DNA of 64,000 nucleotides from an uncultured Nocardiaceae bacterium (GCA_936936565.1 CAKZIX010000029.1:1-64000); one strand, 5' to 3'. Shown: positions 5,327-13,869, counted from the stretch's first letter. Notes: generated by a model from the sequence alone, not told the origin. Numbers and translations: made by a program.

Positions 5327-8248
5327 ATGCAGTGGTCGACGAAGACCGCGCGGTCGCTGTTGCGCACCGCAGGCCAGTTCGCAGACGCCGTACGCCGCGA
5401 TCCCCGCATCGCCGCCGATCTGGCGGCCGGGCTGCTCGGGCGCGACGGGCGGCAGGCACCCGAAGCCGGATACGAGCCACCGGCCGGCCTGGCCGATTTC
5501 GACCGCCACGTGCACGCGAGTATCGAGGTCGCGGCAGACCCGCAGACGGCGGCCGCCTACGTCACCGATCCGCGCCGTTTTCCGGAATGGGTCAGCATGC
5601 ACTCCGGCTTCCGCGGCGATCCCCCGACGGGTGTCGTGGTCGGAGCCACCTATGTCCAACAGGCCACGCTCATGGGCATCCCGGCCGACATCGCGTGGAC
5701 CGTGGTCGAGGCCGAGGGCACGTCGGTGCAGCTACGCGGCAAGGGACCGATGGGCACCACGGTCGGGTTCTGGCTGAGCATTCGGCCGAGTGGCACCGGA
5801 GCGATCATCGACTTCGACGCCGGCCTGGCCGGCCAACCGATCGCCGGTCCGCTCGGCGCGTCGCTGGCACGCAACCTCGGCGAGGCGATGGACGAGTCGA
5901 TGCAGCGCCTGCCCGGGCTGCTCGCCGCCGCCGGGCCGTTGCGGCTGAAGTCCGGTAAACCGGTGCTGCACAAGGCCACCGGCGAGATGTTGGCGCCGAA
6001 CACCCCGGTGCTGGTCGGCGCCGGACAGATCGTGCAGCGCGAACCCGACCCGCACCGGGATCCGGCGGCGCTCGCCACCGACGCGGTGCGTGCGGCCGCC
6101 CGCGACAGCGGAGCGGGCGAATCCTGGCTCGCCGCCACCGACGCGGTGTTCGCGGTCGCGTGCGCGTCGTGGCAGTACCGCGATCTCGGCGCGCTCGTAG
6201 CCCAGGCGGTGGGCGCGCCGGCGGCCGAGACGGTGCAGTCGGCGACCTTCGGTGGCGACGCGGGCCAGTTGCTGATCAACGAGGCCGCGGCGGCCATCGT
6301 CGCCGGCGACTACGAGATGGTCGTGGTCACAGGTGCCGAGGCCGGCGCCACGCTGGCCGCTCACAGTGCCCCGGGCTGGCCGCAGCAGGATCGGCAGGTC
6401 CGCCCGACCCGTTCGGCCGGCGCCGACAAGCCCGGCAACAACGACGCCGAGAGCGCCGTCGGCCTGGGCGCGCCGATCTACCTGTACGCGCTGCTGGAAT
6501 CCGACCAGCGGCGCCGCACGGGCCGCTCCCCCAAGGAGCACGCGCAGGCCGTCGGCGAGCTGTGGTCGCGGTTCTCCACCGTCGCGGCGACGAACCCGAA
6601 TGCTTGGCAGCCCGAGGAATTCGGCGTCGACGAACTGATCACCCCGAGCGCGGAGAACCGGATGATCGCCGCGCCGTACACCAAGTTGCTCTGCGCCAAC
6701 CTGCAGGTCGACATGGCCAGCGGCGTGATCGTCTGCAGCGCCGCGGCCGCCGAGGCTGCCGGTATCCCGCAAGACAAATGGGTGTTCGTACACGCGGGCG
6801 CGTCCGCGCACGACGACTGGTACGCCACCGAACGCGCCGAACTGGCCGCGTCCCCGGCCATCCGCACCATCGGTGCGGCCGCGCTCGAGCATGCCGGAGT
6901 CACGATCGACGACATCGGCGAAGTCGACCTGTACGCGTGCTTCCCGTCCGCCGTCCAGATCGCCGCACGCGAGCTGGGTCTGCCGGCAGACGACCCGGCC
7001 CGCCCGCTCACCGTCACCGGTGGGCTCACCTTCGGCGGCGGCCCCGGCAACAACTACGGCGGGCACGGCGTTGCGACGATGGTGCAGCGGCTCCGCGAAC
7101 GTCCGCAAACCTACGGTCTCACAACGTCGTTGGGCTGGTACGTGACCAAACACGCGATCGGCGTGTACAGCGCGCGCCCGCCGCGCCAGCCGTACGCGCA
7201 TCACACCCCGATCGTTGACCACCCGCCGGGCCGCCCCGTCCGCACCGGCTACACCGGGCCCGGCGTCGTCGAGGCGTACACGCTGCCCTACGACCGCGAC
7301 GGCGAACCCGAAGCCGCGGTGCTGAGCGTGATCGCCCCCGACGGCGCCCGCGTGCTGGTGCGCAGCACCCAGCGCGAGGTCATCGCCGAACTGGTCGATT
7401 CGGACGCGCTGGGATTGCCGGTCACCGTGTCGGGCAACGAGATTCGTTTCGACGGCCCAGATCCGGTGACGCTGCCCGCGCCGCCGGCGCCGCCGGTGCT
7501 CGTCGAGCGCCGGGGCGCGGTCACCATCGTCACGCTGAACCGGCCCGAGGTCCGCAACGCCGTCGATGTCGCGACCGCCGTGGCGATCGAGCGCGCGGTG
7601 GACGCATTCGAGGCTGACCCGGCGGCCCAGGTTCTCGTGCTCACCGGTGCGGGCGGCTACTTCAGCGCCGGCATGGATCTCAAGGCCGCCGCCCGCGGCG
7701 AGATCCCGGTTACCGAAAAGCGCGGAACGCTCGGCATCACCGCTGCCCCGCCGCGCAAGCCGATGATCGCGGCCGTCGAAGGCCCGGCGCTCGCCGGCGG
7801 GTGCGAGCTCGCACTGGCCGCCGATCTCATTGTCGCGGCATCGAATTCACAGTTCGGGATCCCGGAGCCCAAGCGCGGCCTGGTGGCCGCCGCCGGCGGT
7901 GTCTACCGGCTGGCACAGCGGCTGCCGCGCAACATCGCGATGCAGTTGGCTCTCACCGCCGAGCCGCTGCCGGCTTCCCGGCTCGCCGAACTCGGACTGG
8001 TCAACGTGCTCACCGAGCCCGGTGGCGCGCTCGACGCGGCCGTCGCACTGGCCGAGCAGATCGCGGCCAACGCACCGTTGAGCGTGCTCGCCAGCAAGCA
8101 GATCGTCGCCGAAAGCGGCGACTGGACGAGCACCGAGGCCTTTACCAAGCAGCAGGAAATCGCTTCGCTCGCATTGACGTCCGAGGACGCCGCCGAGGGC
8201 GTACGGGCGTTCGCCGAGAAGCGGGCGCCGGTATGGCGCGGTCGTTAG
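5327..8248 (+). CDS. Three-domain fusion: SRPBCC - thiolase-like - enoyl-CoA hydratase
   Basis: 973 residues joining three normally separate folds. Residues 57-205 form an SRPBCC (START/polyketide-cyclase-like) domain. Residues 223-620 are a thiolase-like domain of the actinobacterial acetyl-CoA acetyltransferase/lipid-transfer type (TPVLVGAGQIVQREPDP, YACFPSAVQIA, GGLTFGGGPGNNYGGHG), followed by a small beta domain (640-715). Residues 724-973 are a crotonase with oxyanion-hole segments FSAGMDLK and ALAGGCELAL and both catalytic glutamates (E827, E847). The thiolase part appears to lack the usual nucleophilic Cys (SATFGGDAGQ in its place). A strong RBS (GAGGGAGA) precedes the ATG. It probably acts on acyl-CoA or steroid/lipid-derived substrates; the reaction is unknown. 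It overlaps the convergent MFS gene by 4 bp. Confidence 0.8.
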   Translation: MQWSTKTARSLLRTAGQFADAVRRDPRIAADLAAGLLGRDGRQAPEAGYEPPAGLADFDRHVHASIEVAADPQTAAAYVTDPRRFPEWVSMHSGFRGDPPTGVVVGATYVQQATLMGIPADIAWTVVEAEGTSVQLRGKGPMGTTVGFWLSIRPSGTGAIIDFDAGLAGQPIAGPLGASLARNLGEAMDESMQRLPGLLAAAGPLRLKSGKPVLHKATGEMLAPNTPVLVGAGQIVQREPDPHRDPAALATDAVRAAARDSGAGESWLAATDAVFAVACASWQYRDLGALVAQAVGAPAAETVQSATFGGDAGQLLINEAAAAIVAGDYEMVVVTGAEAGATLAAHSAPGWPQQDRQVRPTRSAGADKPGNNDAESAVGLGAPIYLYALLESDQRRRTGRSPKEHAQAVGELWSRFSTVAATNPNAWQPEEFGVDELITPSAENRMIAAPYTKLLCANLQVDMASGVIVCSAAAAEAAGIPQDKWVFVHAGASAHDDWYATERAELAASPAIRTIGAAALEHAGVTIDDIGEVDLYACFPSAVQIAARELGLPADDPARPLTVTGGLTFGGGPGNNYGGHGVATMVQRLRERPQTYGLTTSLGWYVTKHAIGVYSARPPRQPYAHHTPIVDHPPGRPVRTGYTGPGVVEAYTLPYDRDGEPEAAVLSVIAPDGARVLVRSTQREVIAELVDSDALGLPVTVSGNEIRFDGPDPVTLPAPPAPPVLVERRGAVTIVTLNRPEVRNAVDVATAVAIERAVDAFEADPAAQVLVLTGAGGYFSAGMDLKAAARGEIPVTEKRGTLGITAAPPRKPMIAAVEGPALAGGCELALAADLIVAASNSQFGIPEPKRGLVAAAGGVYRLAQRLPRNIAMQLALTAEPLPASRLAELGLVNVLTEPGGALDAAVALAEQIAANAPLSVLASKQIVAESGDWTSTEAFTKQQEIASLALTSEDAAEGVRAFAEKRAPVWRGR

Positions 8249-9744
8249 GTCTGGAATGGCGTGCCTGCGCCCTCGGCGCGGGTACGGCCGGTGCGCTTGG
8301 TCGCCGACAGCGGTAGCGCGATGTCTTCCAACGACTTTCGTTCGGCGTCGATAGCCAGGAACCAGGCGACGACGCCGCCGGTGACCATGATCGCGGCCCC
8401 GAGCAGGAAGCCGCCGAACAGCCGGCCCGCCTGCTCGCCCTCGCCGATCAGCGCGCCGTAGATCACCGGACCGAGCGCACCGAACGATTGTGCGATGGAG
8501 AAGAACACGGCGATCGCCTTGGCACGCACCTCGAGCGGGAAGATCTCGCTCACCGTGAGATAGGCCGAACTGGCCCCGGCCGAGGCGAAGAAGAAGATCA
8601 CACACCAAGCCATCGTCTGGGTCACCGCATTGAACGCCCCGGCGTAGAACAGCACGGCCGAAATTGCCAGCAGCACACCGGAAATGCAGTAACTTCCGGC
8701 GATCATGATGCGCCGGCCCACGGTGTCGAACAGCGGCCCGATGACGAATGGCCCGGCCAGATTGCCGACCGCGAAGGCAATCAGATATAGCGGCGCCGAT
8801 TCGGACGGCACGCCGTAGAACTTGCCGAGCACCAGCGTGTAGGTGAAGAAGATGGCGTTGTACAGGAACGATTGCGTGATCATCAGGGTCGCACCCAGCA
8901 CCGCCCGTTTCGGATACTCGCGGAACAGCACCCGGGTAAGCGCGAGGTACCCGATCTGGGTAGCCGGAGTCAGTTCCAAAGCCTTGGACTTGTCGACCGG
9001 CGGCAGGTCCACCCCGGACGCCCGAACCTGGCGTTCGATCTCCTCGATGGTGGCTTCGGCTTCCGCGGCGCGCCCGTGCATCACCTGCCAGCGCGGGCTT
9101 TCGGGCAGGTTGCGGCGGACGAACAGGATGACGACACCGAGCACTGGACCGAGCAGGAATCCGAGGCGCCAGCCCAACGACAGATCGATCGCGTCGAGCA
9201 ACACGAAGGTTCCCAGCGTGCCGATCACCGCACCGCCCCAATACGTGCCGTTGACGGCGATGTCGACCCGCCCGCGGTACTGCGCCGGGATCAGTTCGTC
9301 GATGGCCGAATTGATCGCCGCATACTCACCGCCGATGCCCATTCCGGCGATGAACCGCGTCACATAGAAGAACACGATCCAGCCGGGGCCGTTGCCGAGC
9401 GTGAACGCCGTCAGACCACTGCCGATCAGATAGACGCCCAGCGTGATCATGAACAGGTTCCGTCGCCCGAGGCGGTCGGACAGATTGCCGAACAGCAGCG
9501 CGCCGACGACTTCGCCGGCCAGGTACACACTGGCCGCGAAGCCGACGGCCGCCGAGGACATGTTCAGCGTCTCGGGCTTGGTCAGCGCGTCCGATACCGC
9601 GCTGGCTACCGTGATCTCCAGGCCGTCGAGCACCCAGGCGACTCCGAGCGCGGTGACCATCCGGGTGTGGAACTTCGACCACGGCAGTCGATCGATACGC
9701 GCCGGGATGAGACTCTGTACGGCTCCAGTCGCAGCCATGCCCAA
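8245..9744 (-). CDS. MFS transporter, metabolite:H+ symporter type
   Basis: 499 residues with 12 predicted membrane segments. The loop 2-3 signature is NLSDRLGRRN and its repeat in loop 8-9 is GPLFDTVGRR. RFIAGMGIGGEYAAINSAIDEL and NLPESPRW are typical of the sugar-porter/aromatic-acid-symporter branch of the major facilitator superfamily. The central cytoplasmic loop (about residues 235-265) is charged. Its 3' end meets that of the fusion gene, so the two are convergent and not an operon. The substrate cannot be deduced. The start may be the second Met (two codons in). Confidence 0.8.
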   Translation of the reverse strand: MGMAATGAVQSLIPARIDRLPWSKFHTRMVTALGVAWVLDGLEITVASAVSDALTKPETLNMSSAAVGFAASVYLAGEVVGALLFGNLSDRLGRRNLFMITLGVYLIGSGLTAFTLGNGPGWIVFFYVTRFIAGMGIGGEYAAINSAIDELIPAQYRGRVDIAVNGTYWGGAVIGTLGTFVLLDAIDLSLGWRLGFLLGPVLGVVILFVRRNLPESPRWQVMHGRAAEAEATIEEIERQVRASGVDLPPVDKSKALELTPATQIGYLALTRVLFREYPKRAVLGATLMITQSFLYNAIFFTYTLVLGKFYGVPSESAPLYLIAFAVGNLAGPFVIGPLFDTVGRRIMIAGSYCISGVLLAISAVLFYAGAFNAVTQTMAWCVIFFFASAGASSAYLTVSEIFPLEVRAKAIAVFFSIAQSFGALGPVIYGALIGEGEQAGRLFGGFLLGAAIMVTGGVVAWFLAIDAERKSLEDIALPLSATKRTGRTRAEGAGTPFQT

Positions 9745-9767
9745 GGCAGTACCCGGCCTGCGGGTGG

Positions 9768-10298
9768 TTACTCGAGCTGACTCCAGATCAGCGTGCGACC
9801 ACCCGCGCGGACCCTGGCGAAGAATCGAGGCGCCGAACCGGAGTGGTTGTAACCGTCGACGACGGCGGCGATGTCGGCAGCCAGCGCCTCCAGCCCGGTC
9901 CAGTCACCGGGAACGTCGTCGATGTCGACAACGATCGACATGGAGTCCGGCGTCGACACGGTGATCCGGATCGTCGCAGGTGCATCGGCAAGCGGGTCGG
10001 CGACCGCGACCGCGCCGTCGTCCATAGTTGTTCGCAGCGCGCGGGCCAGCGCAATGTCGGCGCGGACCAGGTCGGCGATTCGTTCGACTCCGGCATGCCG
10101 GCCGACGCGGTGGTACCGATCACCGGGGCCGCGCGGGGTCGGCGGCGCCGAATGCGGCCGCCGGTCGTCCGGCACATCCGGTGGCACAGTGCGCGACAGC
10201 ATTCGATGCAGGGCGCGCTGCGCGGCAGCGCGCTCGTTCGCTCCGGTGCCCGGATGATCGATCAGCGCGCGCAACCGTGAGATTCGTGCACTCACCAT
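9768..10298 (-). CDS. Hypothetical protein with a DUF2786-like N-terminal helix
   Basis: 176 residues. The first 35 (MVSARISRLRALIDHPGTG, then a helix rich in Ala/Arg) resemble the N-terminus of DUF2786 proteins; the remainder has no motif I recognise. Residues 105-175 look like an alpha/beta domain (DSMSIVVDIDDVPGDWTGLE...). The ATG is supported by a -10 box TATCCT (10305-10310 on the minus strand) 6 nt upstream, i.e. a leaderless start. It lies 23 bp upstream of the convergent MFS gene end and shares no operon with the MerR genes behind it. Confidence 0.6.
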   Translation of the reverse strand: MVSARISRLRALIDHPGTGANERAAAQRALHRMLSRTVPPDVPDDRRPHSAPPTPRGPGDRYHRVGRHAGVERIADLVRADIALARALRTTMDDGAVAVADPLADAPATIRITVSTPDSMSIVVDIDDVPGDWTGLEALAADIAAVVDGYNHSGSAPRFFARVRAGGRTLIWSQLE

Positions 10299-10304
10299 GA
10301 CGGC

Positions 10305-10310
10305 AGGATA
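10305..10310 (-). promoter_or_regulatory. -10 box TATCCT, leaderless start at 10298
   Basis: TANNNT element ending 6 nt before the ATG on the minus strand. No Shine-Dalgarno sequence. Confidence 0.45.
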
Positions 10311-10319
10311 GTCCGCCGT

Positions 10320-10760
10320 TCAGCGGACGCTCGTTGGCGCTTCGAAAGGCACTGGACAACATGGGCTTTCGGCGCACACGCGCAGATCGTCGCAGCCGGC
10401 GTCCAGGGCCGAACGCAAGGAGTCGCGCACGCGGGTCAATTCGGCGAGCTGGGCGTCGAGTTCGGCCAGCTTGGCCGCGGCGCGGGTCTGCAAACCGGAG
10501 TCGCGGCGGCGGGCGGCGACCGAGAGCAGGTCGGCGACCTCGTCGAGGGTGAAGCCGAGCCGCTGCGCTGCCTTGATCACCCGCAGCGTGGTCAGGTCGG
10601 CCCCCGGGTACAGCCGGTGCCCGCCGAGGGTGCGCTGCGGCGCGCGCAGCAATCCGCGCCGCTCGTAGTAGCGCAGGGTCTGCACGTTGACTCCGACCGC
10701 CGCGGCGAGTTGCCCGGCGCGCATCGGCGTCGTCGGCTCGGCGCTGTGTGCGTCCGTCAT
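10320..10760 (-). CDS. MerR-family metal-responsive regulator
   Basis: 146 residues. The N-terminal winged helix-turn-helix is VNVQTLRYYERRGLLRAP (residues 25-42), followed by GGHRLYP and a long dimerisation coiled coil (about 85-120). The C-terminal cysteines C123, C129 and the pair C134-C135 form a metal-binding cluster as in MerR/ZntR/CadR-type sensors; mercury or another soft metal is likely. The start overlaps the stop of the upstream gene by 4 bp (ATGA), so the two are translationally coupled. The operon promoter upstream of 11197 has the 20-bp spacer typical of MerR-activated promoters, so autoregulation is likely. Confidence 0.8.
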   Translation of the reverse strand: MTDAHSAEPTTPMRAGQLAAAVGVNVQTLRYYERRGLLRAPQRTLGGHRLYPGADLTTLRVIKAAQRLGFTLDEVADLLSVAARRRDSGLQTRAAAKLAELDAQLAELTRVRDSLRSALDAGCDDLRVCAESPCCPVPFEAPTSVR

Positions 10761-11197
10761 GACGTGCCTCGGCTCTCGAACGCGTTCAGCACTTCCGCGT
10801 ACGTGGCCGGCACCCGTATGCGCATGACGACATCCGTTCCCTCTACATCGAATTCGAATCGGAAGAACGAGCAGCACGCCGTCTCCCGGCGTGCGAGTGC
10901 ACGCGCCGCAGCCTCCGCGGCGGCGTGAATCGTCACATCGAGGCGAGTGCCCCCCACGCGGTTGATCGCGTGCGCGCCCGTCAGCAGCGCGTCGAATTCG
11001 GCCTCGCGCAGGGGCTGCTCGGCGGTGGGCAGCGTGCACGCTGGCGGCACCCAATCCACCGGCGCGGCTTCGCGCCCGATGTGCAACCTTGCGCCCGCTA
11101 GTGGGGGCGCAAACAAAGAAGTCGGGCGCGAATCCGTGGCGCGCACCAGGTCAGGAGCACCGGGCACAGCTGCGGGGTGCGGGTTGCTGTCGGTCAT
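10757..11197 (-). CDS. Small cysteine-pair protein coupled to MerR regulator
   Basis: 146 residues, with a Cys in PPACTLPTAEQPLREAEFD (C54) and a vicinal pair in ETACCSFFRFEF (C108-C109). Homologues with this CTLP...ACCSFF pattern accompany MerR-type genes in actinobacteria; their function is not established. The vicinal Cys pair after an Arg-rich helix suggests metal or metalloid binding, perhaps a scavenger or accessory of the resistance response. It is the first gene of the operon, with a leaderless ATG at 11197 (-10 TACGGT 6 nt upstream), and overlaps merR by 4 bp. Confidence 0.65.
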   Translation of the reverse strand: MTDSNPHPAAVPGAPDLVRATDSRPTSLFAPPLAGARLHIGREAAPVDWVPPACTLPTAEQPLREAEFDALLTGAHAINRVGGTRLDVTIHAAAEAAARALARRETACCSFFRFEFDVEGTDVVMRIRVPATYAEVLNAFESRGTS

Positions 11198-11203
11198 GGA
11201 CTC

Positions 11204-11235
11204 ACCGTAAGCCTGTACTTGGGTACCGATTGCAA
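11204..11235 (-). promoter_or_regulatory. MerR-type promoter TTGCAA-N20-TACGGT
   Basis: On the minus strand a -35 TTGCAA (11230-11235) and a -10 TACGGT (11204-11209) are separated by 20 bp, longer than the usual 17 and typical of promoters that MerR proteins untwist. The spacer is centred on GGTACC with partial flanking symmetry (CCT...AGG). The -10 box lies 6 nt before the ATG, so the transcript is leaderless. Confidence 0.6.
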
Positions 11236-11288
11236 GGTTCAGATTTCACGTGCCGGTGTCCAGACCACGGCGACCTCCACTCCGGGCT

Positions 11289-12152
11289 TCAGAGCACGGC
11301 GATGTCGATCTCGCGCAACCGGTCCGGGTCGCCGACGACGTCGATGCCGGTGATCTGCGCGCCGACGACGGTGAACGCGAGCACCACGAACAACTGGCCG
11401 CGCGGCGCCATCACCAGCCCGACGTCGCCGTCGACGAGAGCCACCTGCGTGAACCGCGCCCGCCCGGCGGACGCGAGCGCACCCCGTGCCACGGCGGCGG
11501 CGCCGCGCACTGTCATGGCCGCGCCGGTGGGCATCGAGGCGGCGTCGGCGCGCAGCTCCACGTCGGTGGCCAGCAGTCGCACCAGCGCCTCGAAGTCGCC
11601 CGCGCGGATCGCCGCGAGGTAGGCATCGACGACCCGCCGCTGCCGGCCGATGTCGGCGTCGGGGCGCGGGGCACCCTGGACGCGTCGCCGGGCGCGGCTG
11701 GCCAATTGGCGCGCCGCTGCGGGCGTGCGCTCGAGCATCGGGGCGATCTCGTCGAACGGCACGGCGAACATGTCGTGCAGAACGAACGCGAGCCGCTCGG
11801 CGGGGGCGAGCGTGTCGAGCACCACGAGCAATGCCAGTCCGACCGAATCGGCAAGCAGCGCTTCGGATTCCGGGTCGCGGGCGGTAAACGGCTCGGGGAC
11901 GTGCGCATCGAGGGGGTCCTCGCGGCGGGTGTCGCGGGTGCGCAGCATGTTCAGGCACACGCGCGCGACCACGGTGGTCAGCCACGCGGGCAGGTTGTCG
12001 ACTGCGTCGGTGTCGGCACGCGCCAGCCGCAGCCACGCCTCCTGCACGGCGTCCTCGGCGTCGCTGAGCGAACCCAGCATTCGGTACGCCACCGCCCGCA
12101 GACGCGGACGTTCACTTTCGAAACGCGCGGCCAGCCAAGCACTGTCGGTCAT
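11289..12152 (-). CDS. sigJ: ECF sigma factor of the SigJ/ECF41 type
   Basis: 287 residues. Region 2 (AVAYRMLGSLSDAEDAVQEA, near residues 20-40), region 4 (AFVLHDMFAVPFDEIAPML, near 125-145) and then a SnoaL/NTF2-like C-terminal domain (about 175-287), the layout of mycobacterial SigJ and ECF41 factors. In these the extension replaces a separate anti-sigma factor and may sense a small molecule. The ATG at 12152 is chosen for its GGAG ribosome binding site; an upstream in-frame ATG at 12161 lacks one. It is divergent from the phosphoribosyltransferase gene (92-bp gap). The orthology to sigJ is inferred from architecture. Confidence 0.75.
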   Translation of the reverse strand: MTDSAWLAARFESERPRLRAVAYRMLGSLSDAEDAVQEAWLRLARADTDAVDNLPAWLTTVVARVCLNMLRTRDTRREDPLDAHVPEPFTARDPESEALLADSVGLALLVVLDTLAPAERLAFVLHDMFAVPFDEIAPMLERTPAAARQLASRARRRVQGAPRPDADIGRQRRVVDAYLAAIRAGDFEALVRLLATDVELRADAASMPTGAAMTVRGAAAVARGALASAGRARFTQVALVDGDVGLVMAPRGQLFVVLAFTVVGAQITGIDVVGDPDRLREIDIAVL

Positions 12153-12231
12153 CGGCTCCATACAAACACGACCCGCGAACCGGTCCGGACGTGACAGCGC
12201 CGATTGGCCCAACACCGGGTGCCGGGCCGGT

Positions 12232-12237
12232 TACCGT
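12232..12237 (+). promoter_or_regulatory. -10 box TACCGT, leaderless start at 12245
   Basis: TANNNT element 7 nt before the GTG. This decides the start of the phosphoribosyltransferase, since no ribosome binding site is present. Confidence 0.45.
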
Positions 12238-12244
12238 TGGCCGC

Positions 12245-12739
12245 GTGGCAGAACGCGAGATCCTGACGTGGGAATTGTTCGGCGCAGCCGGCCGGGAATT
12301 GGCGCAGACCATCGCCGACGACGGCTTCGAGCCGGACCTGATCTTGTCCATCGCCCGCGGCGGCCTGTTCGTGGCCGGCGCGCTCGGCTACGCACTGGAC
12401 GTGAAGAACCTGCACGTCATGAACGTGGAGTTCTACACCGGCATCGACGAGCGGCTCGACATGCCCGTCATGCTGCCACCGGTGCCCAGCGCCGTGGATC
12501 TCACCGGAGCCCGAGTGCTGATTGCCGACGACGTCGCCGACACCGGCGCCACCCTGAAGCTGGTGCGCGATTTCTGTGCCGACCACGTCGCCGAGGCGCG
12601 CTGCGCGGTGATCTACGAGAAGCCGGCCTCGGAGGTGTCCTGCGACTACGTGTGGCGGCGCACCGATCGCTGGATCAACTTTCCGTGGTCCACGCAGCCC
12701 CCGGTCGTTGCGCGGCGATCACGTGTGCTGGACGCTTGA
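12245..12739 (+). CDS. Phosphoribosyltransferase (purine-type)
   Basis: 164 residues with the type I PRT fold. DLILSIARGGLFVAG is near residue 30, and the PRPP-binding loop ARVLIADDVADTGATLKLV (near 95-113) has the two acidic residues followed by TGAT. The short C-terminal WRRTDRWINFPW resembles xanthine/hypoxanthine PRT relatives in actinobacteria. It likely salvages a purine base using PRPP, but the base is undetermined. The GTG start at 12245 aligns with the usual family N-terminus (EREILTWELFG) and with the leaderless promoter. A small lipoprotein gene follows 4 bp after the stop. Confidence 0.75.
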   Translation: MAEREILTWELFGAAGRELAQTIADDGFEPDLILSIARGGLFVAGALGYALDVKNLHVMNVEFYTGIDERLDMPVMLPPVPSAVDLTGARVLIADDVADTGATLKLVRDFCADHVAEARCAVIYEKPASEVSCDYVWRRTDRWINFPWSTQPPVVARRSRVLDA

Positions 12740-12743
12740 CGCC

Positions 12744-13046
12744 ATGAGAACCCGGATTGCCGTATTTGCCTGCGCCGCCGCGCTCCTCACCGGATGCAGC
12801 GAGGTGGAGAAGGCGATGAACAGGGGCGGCGACACGCCGTGCAGTGAGTTCACGACGATGGAGTTCCACGACAAGCAGGTCACCACGCGCAAGTTCCTGG
12901 AGAACGAAAGCCGCGTCGACACCACGCCGTCGGACCTGATGGTCAACCAGGCGGTCGACCAGATCAACCTGTTGTGCCAGCTGCAGGCCAACCGTGACAC
13001 GCCGATTCGCAACGCGGATCTGGTCGGCATCCTAGGCCCCAAGTAG
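12744..13046 (+). CDS. Small secreted lipoprotein, HdeA-like cysteine pattern
   Basis: 100 residues with a lipoprotein signal peptide: positively charged N-terminus (MRTR), hydrophobic core and lipobox LLTGC (Cys at about 18). The mature part has two further cysteines (DTPCSEF and INLLCQLQ), spaced as in small acid-stress HdeA-like proteins, with a KFLENE segment between them. The function is not established. It starts 4 bp after the phosphoribosyltransferase stop, so it is probably cotranscribed. It ends 19 bp before the next, leaderless gene. Confidence 0.6.
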   Translation: MRTRIAVFACAAALLTGCSEVEKAMNRGGDTPCSEFTTMEFHDKQVTTRKFLENESRVDTTPSDLMVNQAVDQINLLCQLQANRDTPIRNADLVGILGPK

Positions 13047-13053
13047 ACGCGGT

Positions 13054-13059
13054 TAGGGT
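13054..13059 (+). promoter_or_regulatory. -10 box TAGGGT, leaderless start at 13066
   Basis: TANNNT element 6 nt before the ATG of the split-barrel protein. No Shine-Dalgarno sequence. Confidence 0.45.
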
Positions 13060-13065
13060 GCTGCC

Positions 13066-13869
13066 ATGACCTCGCAGCCGCGCGACCACGGTGACCCGGG
13101 CGATGCGCCCACCATGCCTCCCCCGCTGACCGCGGTGGCGAACCCGGCGCGGCCCACCGCCGCCGAGGAGGCGCGCACCATCGCGGCCGCGACGAACGTG
13201 GCCACACTGGCGAGCCTCACCGCGGACGGCGATCCGTGGGCGTCGTTCGTCACGTACGGGCTGCTGGGTGGCCAGCCGGTGCTCTGCGTATCGCGGCTGG
13301 CCGAGCACGGCCGCAACCTCGACCACGATCCGCGCGCCAGCCTGTCCATCGTGGCCCCCGACGCGCCGTCCGATCCGCTGGCCAGCGCCCGAATCACGTT
13401 GGCAGGCAAGGCGGAACGACCGATCGGCGACGAACTGGCCGCCGCCCGCGCCGCGCACCTGGATGCGGTCGCCGCCGCCCGGTACTACATCGACTACAGC
13501 GACTTCTCGGTGTGGGTGCTGCGCGTGCACCGGGTGCGCTGGGTCGGCGGCTATGGCCGTATGGACAGCGCCGACGCCGCACAGTACCTGCATGCCGAAC
13601 CGGACCCGGTGGTGCCCGGCGCCCAGTTCGCCGTCGAACACCTCAACGCCGACCATGCCGAGGCGCTACTCGCCATGGCGCAGGCGCTCGGCGGCTATCC
13701 CGACGCCACCGCCGCGACGTGTCGAGGTGCCGACCGGTACGGCCTGGACCTGCAGGTTCACACGCCGCGCGGCGTCGCGAACACGCGAGTGGGCTACCGG
13801 CAGCCGATCAACGATCCGGCCGAGTTACGCAGCGCCACAGTTGAATTGGCCCGCCGCGCGCGCAGCTGA
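13066..13869 (+). CDS. HugZ-like FMN-binding split-barrel protein with DUF2470
   Basis: 267 residues. The N-terminal pyridoxamine-phosphate-oxidase-like split barrel (about 30-180) contains ATLASLTADGDPWASFVTYG and the SVWVLRVHRVRWVGGYGRM strand pair. The C-terminal DUF2470 domain (about 185-262) starts QFAVEHLNADHAEALLAMA. This combination is that of HugZ/HutZ proteins, which bind or degrade haem, and related flavin- or F420-dependent enzymes. Haem use is inferred, not shown. Leaderless start. The gene converges on the lipase gene with a 64-bp gap that holds only a weak hairpin. Confidence 0.75.
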   Translation: MTSQPRDHGDPGDAPTMPPPLTAVANPARPTAAEEARTIAAATNVATLASLTADGDPWASFVTYGLLGGQPVLCVSRLAEHGRNLDHDPRASLSIVAPDAPSDPLASARITLAGKAERPIGDELAAARAAHLDAVAAARYYIDYSDFSVWVLRVHRVRWVGGYGRMDSADAAQYLHAEPDPVVPGAQFAVEHLNADHAEALLAMAQALGGYPDATAATCRGADRYGLDLQVHTPRGVANTRVGYRQPINDPAELRSATVELARRARS

